From contig NZ_JAGTJJ010000029.1 in NCBI RefSeq assembly GCF_028435365.1, positions 82,412 through 146,411 of the forward strand: a DNA stretch of 64,000 bases. Direction: 5' to 3'. Below the pieces are notes generated by a model, which saw nothing but the letters and a program-made list of their open reading frames with translations, was not told where the DNA came from and did no database searches. Position 1 is the stretch's first letter. Each line of letters begins with the position of its first letter. Below, piece after piece: positions 37,161 through 48,371 of this stretch. The DNA comes from Polyangium jinanense. GTDB lineage: Bacteria > Myxococcota > Polyangia > Polyangiales > Polyangiaceae. The position numbers were made by a program, and so were the translations under genes.

Positions 37161-38893
37161 CGATAAACCACGCGCGTATTGGTGCCGGTGACGCTCAGCT
37201 GCGTGAAGGAGTTGAGCGAGACGTACGCCGCGAGCATCTCGTTCAGGATGCTCGCGAAGAGATACATCTCGCCTTCACCCGCGAAGCCCCCTTCGTCGAG
37301 CTCGACTTCCGTCGCCACGCCGCGCACGGGTGCGCCGCGGTAGAGCCGATCCGTGGGGCGGACGCGGATCGACTTGATCGCCTGCATGCGGAGCTGGTTC
37401 GCCCGCGCCGCCTGACGATCGACGAGCGCGGGGAAGTTGTAGATCTCGAGGACGGATCGGAGCACGTCGAGCTCCGTGATCGAGCGATAACTCATCGCCA
37501 TGTGCGAGAGCACGCGCCACTGAAGCTCGCGGCCCATCGGCGGAGGCAAGGGCGCGGTCACGCCCGTGACGTTCGTGAAGCTCGCGACCGCCGGCGATGT
37601 CGCTGTCGGCACGCGCAGATCGCCGACCTTGAGCTGCGCCGGCAAGCGCCGGTTCGTGCACGTCGCCTCGATGCTGATGACGTCGAACTCCGGGATCGCC
37701 GCGCCGTCCTGCGCCGAGCCGAACGAGACGTAGATGTCCACGCCGTCGCCGATCGCCGCGGGCTTGATGTGCGTCTGGTAAAAGACGCCGCGCGACGACG
37801 CCTCCGGATCGAGCTCGTGCTCGAACGAGAAAAACGGCGGGATCTTCACGCGCTGGCTCGTGCGCCGCGCGATGCCGATCACGTTCTCGATGCTGTAGAG
37901 CTCGTACGCGACCGGCGTCGAACCCGCGGGGCGCGCGAGGTACTCGTACTTGCTCGGATCAGGCTTGATCGGATCACTCGAGTGCTCGAAGAGGTTCACG
38001 ACCGGCGAACAGAAGAGCCGGAAGTTCTCCTTCGACAGACGCGTCCCCGCGGGCAGACCGTCCTTGAACTGGATCAGGATCGCGAACCTGTCCGAGAGTT
38101 TGTCCGCGGGCATCGCTTCGAGCCCCTGGATCTCGAAGAACGCGAACTTCTGCGGGAGCGTGAAGTACTCCTGGAGCAGCCGGAACCCCGCGTAGACCGT
38201 GGGCGGGTAAGGGATCAGCGCCTCGTCCTCGTCGAACCCGACGAGTTTTACGTTGCGCGCAGGCAAGGTCGCGAGCGTCGTGTCGCGGCCGGCGGCGTCG
38301 ACCGAGCAGAGCGCGACGGAGTCGACGTGCGCGCCGAGCCAGACGCGCACGTCGTCCTGGAGCCTGCGCTCGCCGTGGATGTAGAAGCGGATCCGCGAGA
38401 GCGCGAGCGCCGCGAGCGCCGCGCCGCCCGTCACCTTCACCTCGATCCGCAAGGACTGCGCGAGCTGCGCGCCCGTCTCGACGCGCACGTCCTCCACCGT
38501 GAGGGGCAAAAGCTCCACGTCCTGCGTCGTGCGGAATCGACACGAAACACCGTCGACGGGCACCGAGCCGACCTCGGCGTGCCGCGCGACGATGAGTTTT
38601 TCGCGCACCACGTTCGGCAGCGGCGTGAACTCCACGATCGACGTCGCCGGGATCTGCCTGAGGTAGTGCGGGAAGAGCAGCGACGCGACCGAGTGGATGA
38701 CTTCGGGCAGCTCGTCGTCGAGCTTCTGCCGGATCTTCCCTGTCAGGAACGCGACGCCTTCGAGCAATCGCTCGACGTCCGGATCTGCCCCGCGCTCGGC
38801 GAGCATCGGCGCGATCGCGGGGTACGCCTGCGCGAACTCGCGCCCGAGCTCGCGCAGGTAGGATAGCTCGTCCTGGTAGTACTTGTTGAACAT
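37124..38893 (-). CDS. tssF: T6SS baseplate protein TssF
   Basis: 589 residues. The N-terminus FNKYYQDELSYLRELGREFAQAYPAIAPML is the TssF hallmark, followed by DPDVERLLEGVAFLTGKIRQKLDDELPEVIHS. Full length for the family (~580-600). It forms two copies per wedge with TssG and TssE. It overlaps tssG by 37 bp and lies 80 bp downstream of tssE on the same strand, giving the order E-F-G. Confidence 0.96.
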   Translation of the reverse strand: MFNKYYQDELSYLRELGREFAQAYPAIAPMLAERGADPDVERLLEGVAFLTGKIRQKLDDELPEVIHSVASLLFPHYLRQIPATSIVEFTPLPNVVREKLIVARHAEVGSVPVDGVSCRFRTTQDVELLPLTVEDVRVETGAQLAQSLRIEVKVTGGAALAALALSRIRFYIHGERRLQDDVRVWLGAHVDSVALCSVDAAGRDTTLATLPARNVKLVGFDEDEALIPYPPTVYAGFRLLQEYFTLPQKFAFFEIQGLEAMPADKLSDRFAILIQFKDGLPAGTRLSKENFRLFCSPVVNLFEHSSDPIKPDPSKYEYLARPAGSTPVAYELYSIENVIGIARRTSQRVKIPPFFSFEHELDPEASSRGVFYQTHIKPAAIGDGVDIYVSFGSAQDGAAIPEFDVISIEATCTNRRLPAQLKVGDLRVPTATSPAVASFTNVTGVTAPLPPPMGRELQWRVLSHMAMSYRSITELDVLRSVLEIYNFPALVDRQAARANQLRMQAIKSIRVRPTDRLYRGAPVRGVATEVELDEGGFAGEGEMYLFASILNEMLAAYVSLNSFTQLSVTGTNTRVVYRWEPKSGSLNLI

Positions 38894-38973
38894 GGGGCCC
38901 GACGCCGAACAGTCGACCGTTCCGGAGAGACAGTGTCAACGATCGTGAAGAGGTTCGCGCCTCCGCGAACCGA

Positions 38974-39399
38974 TCAGCCGACCTTGACGTTGCCGCTCTG
39001 ATCCACCGAGGTGCTGAAACGGAGCCCCGTACGCCGTCCGTCCGGGTAGTGAAGCTGCCCCGTGATCTCGAACTCGAGGTACATGGTCCCCATGACCTCG
39101 TTCTTGATGTGCCGCACCTGCACGTTCTTCAGCCGCGGTTCGTACTGCTGAATGCTGTTCTTGATGGCGCGCTGCACGATGCCGACCGCGTCGGGGAAGT
39201 CGTGCAGCATCTCCGACACCTCGATCAGCCCATAATCCGGGCAGGTCAGCGAGCTACCCTGCCGCGTGTTCAGCATCCGCGAGAGGTGCGTGATCACCGC
39301 CTGCTCGAGATCCTGATCCTTCCACGTGTGCCTCTCCAGCGAGTGCGGGTTGGCGGCGTGGGCGATGCGCGTGAGCAGCGAGGCTGCCATGCTGACCAT
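38974..39399 (-). CDS. tssE: T6SS baseplate protein TssE (gp25-like)
   Basis: 141 residues. Start at MVSMAASLL (39399) or MAASLL (39390) gives the family length, and the upstream extension to 39483 is unlikely. The gp25 fold is seen in TCPDYGLIEVSEMLHDFP, RAIKNSIQQYEPRLKNVQVRH and the QLHYPDGRRTGLRFSTSV end. It caps the sheath-baseplate junction. It heads a minus-strand tssE-tssF-tssG block. Conserved gp25 Glu-Pro-Arg (YEPRL) is intact. Confidence 0.93.
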   Translation of the reverse strand: MVSMAASLLTRIAHAANPHSLERHTWKDQDLEQAVITHLSRMLNTRQGSSLTCPDYGLIEVSEMLHDFPDAVGIVQRAIKNSIQQYEPRLKNVQVRHIKNEVMGTMYLEFEITGQLHYPDGRRTGLRFSTSVDQSGNVKVG

Positions 39400-39597
39400 T
39401 CTACCCGTCGCCCCGCTCGACCAGAAGCCCCGAATCCCCGCGCCGCGCTTCCCCCTCGAAACGGCTCGCCGGCATTGTATCAAAGGTCACCTGCCTTCGC
39501 GGTGGGGGAGCGTTGTCGGGGTTCGGGCCGTGGATCGTGCGCGGGGAGGCCACAGGGAATTTTCGTGGCAGGCGCCTTGCGTGATACGAAATGAGGC

Positions 39598-40545
39598 GTG
39601 AAGCCGTCTCTTCAAGACCGCCGGAACCAAGCGAAAACGGCGCGCCGCGGGAGCCTCGCCGCGCTGGCGCTGGGGATCGCCTCCACGATGGGCTGCGGCG
39701 CTGCGCCCGAGCAGCCGCACCTCGAGGCCAAGACGCGCGAGCAGACGCCGATCGCGGTGTGCACGCAGAAGCTCTCACCGCTGCGCGGGGGTCGCGGCAA
39801 GGCCGTGGTGCGCACGCTCGAGGCCGATCAGTGGGCCGAGATCGCGTTCCCCGGGTTCAACGCGGAGAAGGGGTTGAACCCGACCGACGTCGACTGCACC
39901 GGCCACTACGCCTTCGCGAACGAGTCGCTCCGCGGCGGCATCTCGGAGAAGGGCTGGCCGCGCAAGCTCGACGTCGAGGAGGTCGACGTCCGCTCCGGCC
40001 CGAACGGCCTGCGCACGCTCTGGTTCCGCGTGCTCAAGTTCGAGAACGGCGACGAAGGCGGCCCGATCATCCTCGCCCGCGCGGTCGACGATCGCGCCGA
40101 GATCTACGCGATCGGTAGCTTCCGCGGTCCCGCGAAATCGCAGATCACGCCGGTTCGTCTCGGCGACGACAACCTCGTCGTGGCGGAAGCGAAGCGTTGT
40201 CCCGATCCGGATGACTGCCGCAAACAGGCGCACATGTTCCTCGCGCGCCGCGGGCGTTTGATCGAGGCGGCGAAGGTCGACATCGAGCGCGTGCAGGTGC
40301 TCCCGTCGGTCACCGAGCGCGGGCTTTATGCGCGGTACCAGCTTCGAACGGACGTCAGCTACAAGCCGAACGGGATCCAGCTCCTCGAGCAGGTGAAGGT
40401 GAGCATCATCCACTACGAGGATCCGAACCGGGACAGCGACCGCGCGCTGCGCAAGGTCGAGTTCTCGCGTTTCCTCAAGGTGGAGCGCGACGCCCTGTTC
40501 TCCTCGAACGACCCGCTCTGGGAGCGCGTCGTCGGTCAGGATTGA
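39598..40545 (+). CDS. Hypothetical lipoprotein inside the T6SS region
   Basis: 315 residues from GTG. The signal peptide contains ALALGIASTMGCG (lipobox). The mature domain has Cys pairs (CTQK, DCTGHY, CPDPDDC) and an acidic central part; no domain is recognised. It is oriented oppositely to tssE and located between tssE and tagH, so a T6SS link is only positional. Two strong hairpins follow its stop. Confidence 0.72.
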   Translation: MKPSLQDRRNQAKTARRGSLAALALGIASTMGCGAAPEQPHLEAKTREQTPIAVCTQKLSPLRGGRGKAVVRTLEADQWAEIAFPGFNAEKGLNPTDVDCTGHYAFANESLRGGISEKGWPRKLDVEEVDVRSGPNGLRTLWFRVLKFENGDEGGPIILARAVDDRAEIYAIGSFRGPAKSQITPVRLGDDNLVVAEAKRCPDPDDCRKQAHMFLARRGRLIEAAKVDIERVQVLPSVTERGLYARYQLRTDVSYKPNGIQLLEQVKVSIIHYEDPNRDSDRALRKVEFSRFLKVERDALFSSNDPLWERVVGQD

Positions 40546-40551
40546 TCAAGA

Positions 40552-40577
40552 GGGTGCGGCCTCGATGGGCCGCACCC
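40552..40577. terminator. Strong hairpin after the lipoprotein gene
   Basis: GGGTGCGGCC pairs perfectly with GGCCGCACCC around TCGATG (10-bp stem). It starts 7 bp after the stop at 40545, so it is probably a terminator, though no U tract follows. Confidence 0.5.
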
Positions 40578-40662
40578 TACGTCCCTCACTCCGTTTCACT
40601 TCATTCGGGACTACCCGGCGTAGGTGCCGCTGGTTCGCTGGGTAGGGTAGCGGCAAAGCCGG

Positions 40663-40697
40663 GACGTTGGTGCTCCGAAGGTTGGAGCACCAACGTC
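40663..40697. terminator. Perfect 14-bp hairpin before a convergent stop
   Basis: GACGTTGGTGCTCC pairs with GGAGCACCAACGTC around GAAGGTT. It lies 9 bp beyond the end of the minus-strand membrane protein gene and may terminate it. It lacks a clear U tract on either strand. Confidence 0.45.
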
Positions 40698-40705
40698 ATG
40701 CTGCT

Positions 40706-41431
40706 TCACCAGCAGAAGATCGCGTTGCCGTAGCCGCAGGAGGGGCGCTGGAGGAGCGCGTAGGCTCCGCCGACGAGCAGGCCGGTGAAGAAGCCCGCGA
40801 AGGTGCCGGCGATGATCTGGTTCGAGGTCTCGTAGGGGAGGGTCTGCGTGCCGAACTCGTCGACCGCGGGCGACTCCACGCCGCGGCCGACCGACGTCAA
40901 GATCGAGGCCACGAGCGGGACGCCGATGTTCCCGATGAACGAGCCCGCGTTGAAGCGGCCCTTCGAGTACTTGATCGTGTCGACGAGGAAGATGCCCGTG
41001 CCGACGCCCGTCGCGCCCCACGACGCGAAGGCGTGTGTCGAGGGCCCGCCGAACGTCTCGCAGCCCGAGTCCGTGTTCGCGACGAGCGTCTGATCCACGG
41101 AGCAGCCGGGGCGCGGATATTGGAGCGCGTTCCGGATGGGGCCATCGACGAGGAACGTCGCGGCGGCCATGGTCATCGCGGGGGCGAACATCGAGAAGTG
41201 CCAGCGGCCCTTCCAGCCGACCGTCGCTTCCGGGTCGCTGTAGTACACGCGCGGCATGAGAAAGACCGTGCCGGCGCCGACGCCGAGCATGGCGTGGCTC
41301 ACCGTGCCCCACGTCTCGTCGCGCGGGGCGATGGCCGGGACGCCGGTGGTCTGGGCAGATGCCTCCGTGGAGTAGGCGAAGGAGGCTGAGACGAGGCCCA
41401 ACGTGGCCAGAACGATCTCCCTGATACGCAT
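40706..41431 (-). CDS. PAP2-like membrane or periplasmic protein
   Basis: 241 residues from MRIREIVLATLGL, with GGAAGG upstream. A longer ATGA start at 41479 overlaps the tagH stop. The signal peptide ends AYSTEASAQ. RNALQYPRP resembles the PAP2 motif KxxxxxxRP with Arg for Lys, and GGPSTHAF resembles PSGH with Thr for Gly. The third motif SRxxxxxHxxxD is not visible, so phosphatase activity is doubtful. Four or so hydrophobic helices follow. It is co-oriented with tagH. Confidence 0.6.
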   Translation of the reverse strand: MRIREIVLATLGLVSASFAYSTEASAQTTGVPAIAPRDETWGTVSHAMLGVGAGTVFLMPRVYYSDPEATVGWKGRWHFSMFAPAMTMAAATFLVDGPIRNALQYPRPGCSVDQTLVANTDSGCETFGGPSTHAFASWGATGVGTGIFLVDTIKYSKGRFNAGSFIGNIGVPLVASILTSVGRGVESPAVDEFGTQTLPYETSNQIIAGTFAGFFTGLLVGGAYALLQRPSCGYGNAIFCW

Positions 41432-41475
41432 TCGGATGAGCCTTCCGTATCCGCGCCCCGCGATGCGGGCGCGGC

Positions 41476-42786
41476 TCATCGTTTGATCTGGTTCGGCGAG
41501 AGAGTGAAGCGGCCGCGGTTCTTCGCGCCCGCATCGCCGGTGGCTTTCTCGTCATCCCCGGCCGTCGCAGCGTACGCGCGAGAGAACTGCGGGCCAAAAA
41601 TAATCAGGAAGGTCTCTTTCTGTTCTCCAGCGTAGTCGCCGTGTACGACCTCGTAGAGCTTCCAGAGAGCTTCGAATTTGTTCGAGAATAGGCCGCCCCT
41701 CTTGCCGCGACGCTCGAGCTCCTCCTCGATCGTCTTCGGCGACAGCTTCGTGAGCAGCGTGCGCACGCCTTCCATCACGCCGTTGATGAGCGCGACCTGG
41801 TGGCTCATCACGTCGACGAAGATGTCCTGGAGCTGCCGCGGCGCGTCCGGTCCGCCTTGCGGTCCGAGCAGCGCGTTGCCGAGCTCCTTCTCGTCCTTCG
41901 CGGAGGCCACGCGATCGTTCTCGTCCGGCGTCACCTCGCGCGCGAGCATCTCGGCCTCGAACTCCTGGTAGCCGTTCCGCAGGCTCACGAAGCACTTGAG
42001 GAAGACTTCCATCGCGTCGCGCAGCTTGCGGCCGAACGTCAGCACGCTCTCGACGTCCTCGATCGGCTTCGAGCCAGGCGCGAGCGTGCGCGAGAGCTCG
42101 ATCATCGCGGCGTGCGCGGCCTGCGCCGGGCTCGGCTCGCCGAGCATGCGCGGATCGACGCCGTAGTACTGCGAGAGCTTCTGGAAATCCTGCTCGGCCG
42201 TGAGGGTCGGCTGCTCCATCGCGACGCGCTTCAAGTAGTTCTGCCGCACCTCGGGCGTAAGGCGCGGCAGGTGGTCGTAGATCACGCGGTACACGCCGCC
42301 CCAGGCCGCGCGGTAGGCCTCCACGTACGGCTGGAGCTGCCGCACGTAGGCGTCCTCGGCGCCGGGCGTGATCGGCTTCTGCTGCTGCCTCCACGACGCG
42401 GCGGCGTTGCCGGATTGCTCCTGGGCGAAGTCGAGGACCGTCCCGTCTTTCGGGGCCTCGCGTTTCTTCGGCGCCGCATCGATGAGCTGCATCCGCATCA
42501 CGATCGGGCCGATGGTCAGCTCCGGCGTGCTCGTGACGTCGGTCGGCGTGTCACGCGTGAGGCGCCGGCCTGCGAACACGGTTCCGTTCGTCGAGCCGAG
42601 ATCCTTGACGATGATCTGCCGGTCGCGGACGTCGATGGCCAGGTGGAACTGCGAGACGTACGGCCGATCGATGTGCAGGTCGTTGAGCTGGTTTCTGCCG
42701 ATGCGGATGGGGAAGCGCTCGAATGTGACGTCGAAGCTTTGATTGGCCTGGGTATCGATGACCCGGGCCACGAGCGCCAGCGGCAT
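41476..42786 (-). CDS. tagH: T6SS-associated FHA-domain protein TagH
   Basis: 436 residues from MPLALVARVID (42786); the ORF extends further upstream without support. The N-terminal FHA domain has the phospho-Thr pocket (RIGRNQLNDLHIDRPYVSQFHLAI, DLGSTNGTVFAGRRL). The C-terminal part (residues ~170-420) contains FGRKLRDAMEVFLKCFVSLRNGYQEF and FSNKFEALWKLYEVVHGDYAGEQK, typical of T6SS FHA proteins. FHA proteins are read-outs of threonine phosphorylation that activate T6SS. No PpkA kinase is in the cluster. Confidence 0.88.
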   Translation of the reverse strand: MPLALVARVIDTQANQSFDVTFERFPIRIGRNQLNDLHIDRPYVSQFHLAIDVRDRQIIVKDLGSTNGTVFAGRRLTRDTPTDVTSTPELTIGPIVMRMQLIDAAPKKREAPKDGTVLDFAQEQSGNAAASWRQQQKPITPGAEDAYVRQLQPYVEAYRAAWGGVYRVIYDHLPRLTPEVRQNYLKRVAMEQPTLTAEQDFQKLSQYYGVDPRMLGEPSPAQAAHAAMIELSRTLAPGSKPIEDVESVLTFGRKLRDAMEVFLKCFVSLRNGYQEFEAEMLAREVTPDENDRVASAKDEKELGNALLGPQGGPDAPRQLQDIFVDVMSHQVALINGVMEGVRTLLTKLSPKTIEEELERRGKRGGLFSNKFEALWKLYEVVHGDYAGEQKETFLIIFGPQFSRAYAATAGDDEKATGDAGAKNRGRFTLSPNQIKR

Positions 42787-42963
42787 GGGTGCGAGACTAG
42801 CAGACAGTGTGCCGGGACCAGAAGTAGCGGGCGACGATCCCGCGAACCTCCTCCGATCCCGCCAGGTTCGCCGCGGCGCGGCGCGTCGTCCGATCGGCAG
42901 GCCTTCGGGTGGGCCGGCCCGGTTTTTTGACACCTTTACCTACATCATGCGACCCTGACCGAC

Positions 42964-44811
42964 ATGAGCCTCCTGCACAGGATTCCGCCCCTCGTTTCGG
43001 CCCTTGCGTTTGGGTACGGCGTGGGGATGAGCGCGCCGGACGCGGCGCTCGCGCCTGTCCAGGCCGCCGTGGTGGCGGTCGCGCCTGCGCCGGGGGCGGC
43101 CCGTCCCGAGGCCGCGCCGGTGCCGCTCATCGTGGATCCTTCGCGGACGCCCGTGCGGGGGGATGCGCCGCGGGGCGGGGTCACGGCGGCGCGGATGGGC
43201 GGGCCGGAGTCGCAGCAGCTCGGCAGGCTGCGCGAGGTCGAGATGCGGGAGGCGGCGCGCGGGGAGCAGTCCTCGCTCGATCGGCCGATGTACTCGCGTT
43301 CGCCGCGGCTCAACTCCGACGCGACGGGGGAGGGGGCCGAGGTCGACGATCTCGACGTGGCGGGCGCAGAGGCGCTCTCGCGGCTGCAGCTTCCGGATCT
43401 GAAGGTGTCGATCACGCGGCGCACGTTGAAGTACGTCCGCTTCTTCACGCGGACCGATCGGGGCCGCGGGATGTTCGAGACCTGGCTGAAGCGCAGCGGC
43501 CGGTTCCAGGACCTCATCCAGGGGGAGCTCCGCGAGTGGCGTTTGCCCGAGGATCTGATCTGGGTCGCGATGATCGAGAGCGGGTTCGACGCGCGGGCGA
43601 AGTCGCCGGCGGGGGCGATGGGGCTCTGGCAGTTCATGCCGGCGACGGGTGCGGTGTACGGGCTCGAGCAGAACAAGCACGTCGACCAGCGGAAAAACCC
43701 GAAGCTCGCGTCGCGCGCGGCCGCGCACCACCTCCGGGATCTCTACATGCGCTTCGGCAACTGGGATCTCGCGCTCGCGGCCTACAACATGGGCTACGAG
43801 CAGCTCCTCGATCGGATCGATCGCTACGGCACGGCCGACTTCAACGAGCTCGCGCGGCAGGAGGCGCTGCCGACGGAGACGTCGTCGTACGTCCCGAAGA
43901 TCGCGGCGGCGGCGCTCGTCGCGAACAACCTGGAGCGTTTCGGGTTCGATCAGGTCGAGCTCGCGCGTCCCGTGGACGCGGCCGAGATCGCGGCGCCGCC
44001 CGGTTTGTCGCTCAAGACCCTCGCCAAGGCGGCCGGCGTGCCGCTGAAGACGGTGCGGCAGCTCAATCCGGATCTGCTCGGCGATAGGCTGCCGCCGGGA
44101 CGAGGCGACTTCCTCGTGAACGTGCCGGCGGAGTCGCTGTCGCGCGCGCATACGATGCTCCCGGTCCTCCTCCAGACCGAGCCGATCGTGACCGAGGACG
44201 CGGCCGTGCTCGATCCGGTCGATCTCATCGGCGGTCGCGATTTCGTGCGGCGTCGCGCGGCGACGCGGGACAACGACAGCCTGCTTTCGCTCCTGCCTTC
44301 GTACAAGAAGCGGCGCGCGCTCCGGGATCCGGTCGAGGAGCTCGCGGCGCAGGCCGGCGTGGGCCCCGAGGCGGACGACGACGAGGGCGACGAGGAGCCG
44401 TTCCGGCCGCGCAAGAAGCGCACGGGTCGCAAGACGCTCCTTTACAAGGTTGGTCCGGGCGACACGCTCATCGGAATCGCGCGTCAATTCGCGATGGATG
44501 TGGACGACGTGGCGCGGGAAAACCGGCTCGGCGAGGAGGACAAACTCCGCGCAGGATCCATTTTGAGGCTCCACGTCAAGCCCGGCGTGCTCGGTGCGCT
44601 CGATCTCGGCGCGGCCGAGGGGGGTGAGGCGGGCGCCAAGGCCGAAGAGACGCAGCGTCGCATCATCGATCCGGGGACGAGCGCGAACGCGAGCACGAGC
44701 AAAGATAAGGACAAGGGTCCTTCCGACGCAGCGCGCGGTACCGAGAAGACGGAAGCGCAAAAGGGTCGCAGCGAAGGAAGGAAAGGATCGCGGGGCCGAT
44801 CCCGCGGGTGA
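42964..44811 (+). CDS. MltD-like lytic transglycosylase with LysM domain
   Basis: 615 residues. The signal segment is at the N-terminus. The SLT domain (residues ~170-300) has the catalytic Glu in WVAMIESGFDARAKSPAGAMGLWQFMP, then YNMGYEQLLDRI. A LysM near residue 495 reads YKVGPGDTLIGIARQF. The C-terminus is low complexity (Lys, Ser, Gly). It cleaves peptidoglycan between MurNAc and GlcNAc. Position directly before tssH suggests it opens the wall for T6SS assembly, which other T6SS loci also do with dedicated transglycosylases (inference). Confidence 0.88.
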   Translation: MSLLHRIPPLVSALAFGYGVGMSAPDAALAPVQAAVVAVAPAPGAARPEAAPVPLIVDPSRTPVRGDAPRGGVTAARMGGPESQQLGRLREVEMREAARGEQSSLDRPMYSRSPRLNSDATGEGAEVDDLDVAGAEALSRLQLPDLKVSITRRTLKYVRFFTRTDRGRGMFETWLKRSGRFQDLIQGELREWRLPEDLIWVAMIESGFDARAKSPAGAMGLWQFMPATGAVYGLEQNKHVDQRKNPKLASRAAAHHLRDLYMRFGNWDLALAAYNMGYEQLLDRIDRYGTADFNELARQEALPTETSSYVPKIAAAALVANNLERFGFDQVELARPVDAAEIAAPPGLSLKTLAKAAGVPLKTVRQLNPDLLGDRLPPGRGDFLVNVPAESLSRAHTMLPVLLQTEPIVTEDAAVLDPVDLIGGRDFVRRRAATRDNDSLLSLLPSYKKRRALRDPVEELAAQAGVGPEADDDEGDEEPFRPRKKRTGRKTLLYKVGPGDTLIGIARQFAMDVDDVARENRLGEEDKLRAGSILRLHVKPGVLGALDLGAAEGGEAGAKAEETQRRIIDPGTSANASTSKDKDKGPSDAARGTEKTEAQKGRSEGRKGSRGRSRG

Positions 44812-44837
44812 CGTCGGGCCCCGGGTCCTTGTAGGAT
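44808..44837 (+). promoter_or_regulatory. Possible promoter before tssH
   Basis: GTGACG (44808-44813) and TAGGAT (44832-44837) are spaced by 18 bp and placed ~10 bp before the tssH ATG. The match is moderate and it overlaps the stop of the transglycosylase gene. It would give a nearly leaderless transcript. Confidence 0.3.
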
Positions 44838-44846
44838 GCCCGGGCC

Positions 44847-47513
<2,667 letters not shown>

Positions 47514-47536
47514 CCGCGTAACACCCGTTCGGGGTC

Positions 47537-47575
47537 AAGGCCCCTCTCGCCGTTGGCGAGGGGGGCCTTTTGGTT
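47537..47575 (+). terminator. Rho-independent terminator after tssH
   Basis: AAGGCCCCTCTCGCC pairs with GGCGAGGGGGGCCTT (15 bp, one G:T pair) around GTT, then TTT. It separates tssH from the tssJ operon. Confidence 0.8.
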
Positions 47576-47640
47576 TCTGGGCCGACGCTTTCGGCAAAAA
47601 GCTAGGCCACTCGCCACACCTTCCGATAAAAAGGAGGGCC

Positions 47641-48333
47641 ATGGCGGCCTCAGCGTCCACCACCTCCTGGAAACGCAAGCGCGCGGCCCTGGCCCTTGCC
47701 TCTCTCTCTTTTCTCGGGCTCGGGCTCGGCGCGCTCTCCTCGTTTGCGATCGGCTGCGGCTCCGGGGCCCCGCCGCCCGCCGCGGCGAAGCCGTGCGACG
47801 TCCAGATCGTCACGCTCCGCATCTACGCTGCGGACAACATCAACCCGAACGAGAACCAGAATCCGCGCCCCGTCGTCATCCGGCTGTATCAGCTCAAGGA
47901 CGAAATGCGGATGCAGAACGCGACGTACGACGAGGTCCTCCTCTCCGACAAGGAGGTCCTCGCCGACGACATCGTCAAGGTGGACGAAGTCAGCGTTTTC
48001 CCGAACGATCTCGTGGAGGTGAAGTTCGAGCGCGCGAAGGAGGCGAGCACGCTCGGAGGCGTCGCGCTCTTCCACAGCCCGAAGGGGCAGAGCTGGAAGA
48101 CGTTCTACGCATTTCCTTTGATGCCAGGCGAGGCCCAGTGCGGCGGGCGCGAGAGCGACGCCGGTGCGCAGGCCGACCCCAAGACTGCCTTTTTCGTCGA
48201 GTCCACGAAGATCGACAACGGCAGCGAATTCGACGAATCGATGTTCCCGAACGCGACATCGGTCCGCAGGGTCAACCTCCCCAAGGCGTCGGGCGGCAAC
48301 GCTCCGCCGAAGGCCGCTGCCCCGGCCCCCTAG
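47641..48333 (+). CDS. tssJ: T6SS outer-membrane lipoprotein TssJ
   Basis: 230 residues. AAGGAGG lies 3 nt before the ATG, a strong ribosome site. The signal peptide ends AIGCGS (lipobox). The mature domain shows the TssJ beta sandwich (VQIVTLRIYAADNINPNENQNPRPVVIRLYQLKD), then a long loop and LLSDKEVLADDIVKVDE. It anchors the membrane complex with TssM. A C-terminal Pro/Ala-rich tail is extra. First gene of the tssJ-tssC operon after the terminator. Confidence 0.92.
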   Translation: MAASASTTSWKRKRAALALASLSFLGLGLGALSSFAIGCGSGAPPPAAAKPCDVQIVTLRIYAADNINPNENQNPRPVVIRLYQLKDEMRMQNATYDEVLLSDKEVLADDIVKVDEVSVFPNDLVEVKFERAKEASTLGGVALFHSPKGQSWKTFYAFPLMPGEAQCGGRESDAGAQADPKTAFFVESTKIDNGSEFDESMFPNATSVRRVNLPKASGGNAPPKAAAPAP

Positions 48334-48371
48334 GGCCGCGCGGCGAGTTCTGATAAGACTGACCGGGCGAT

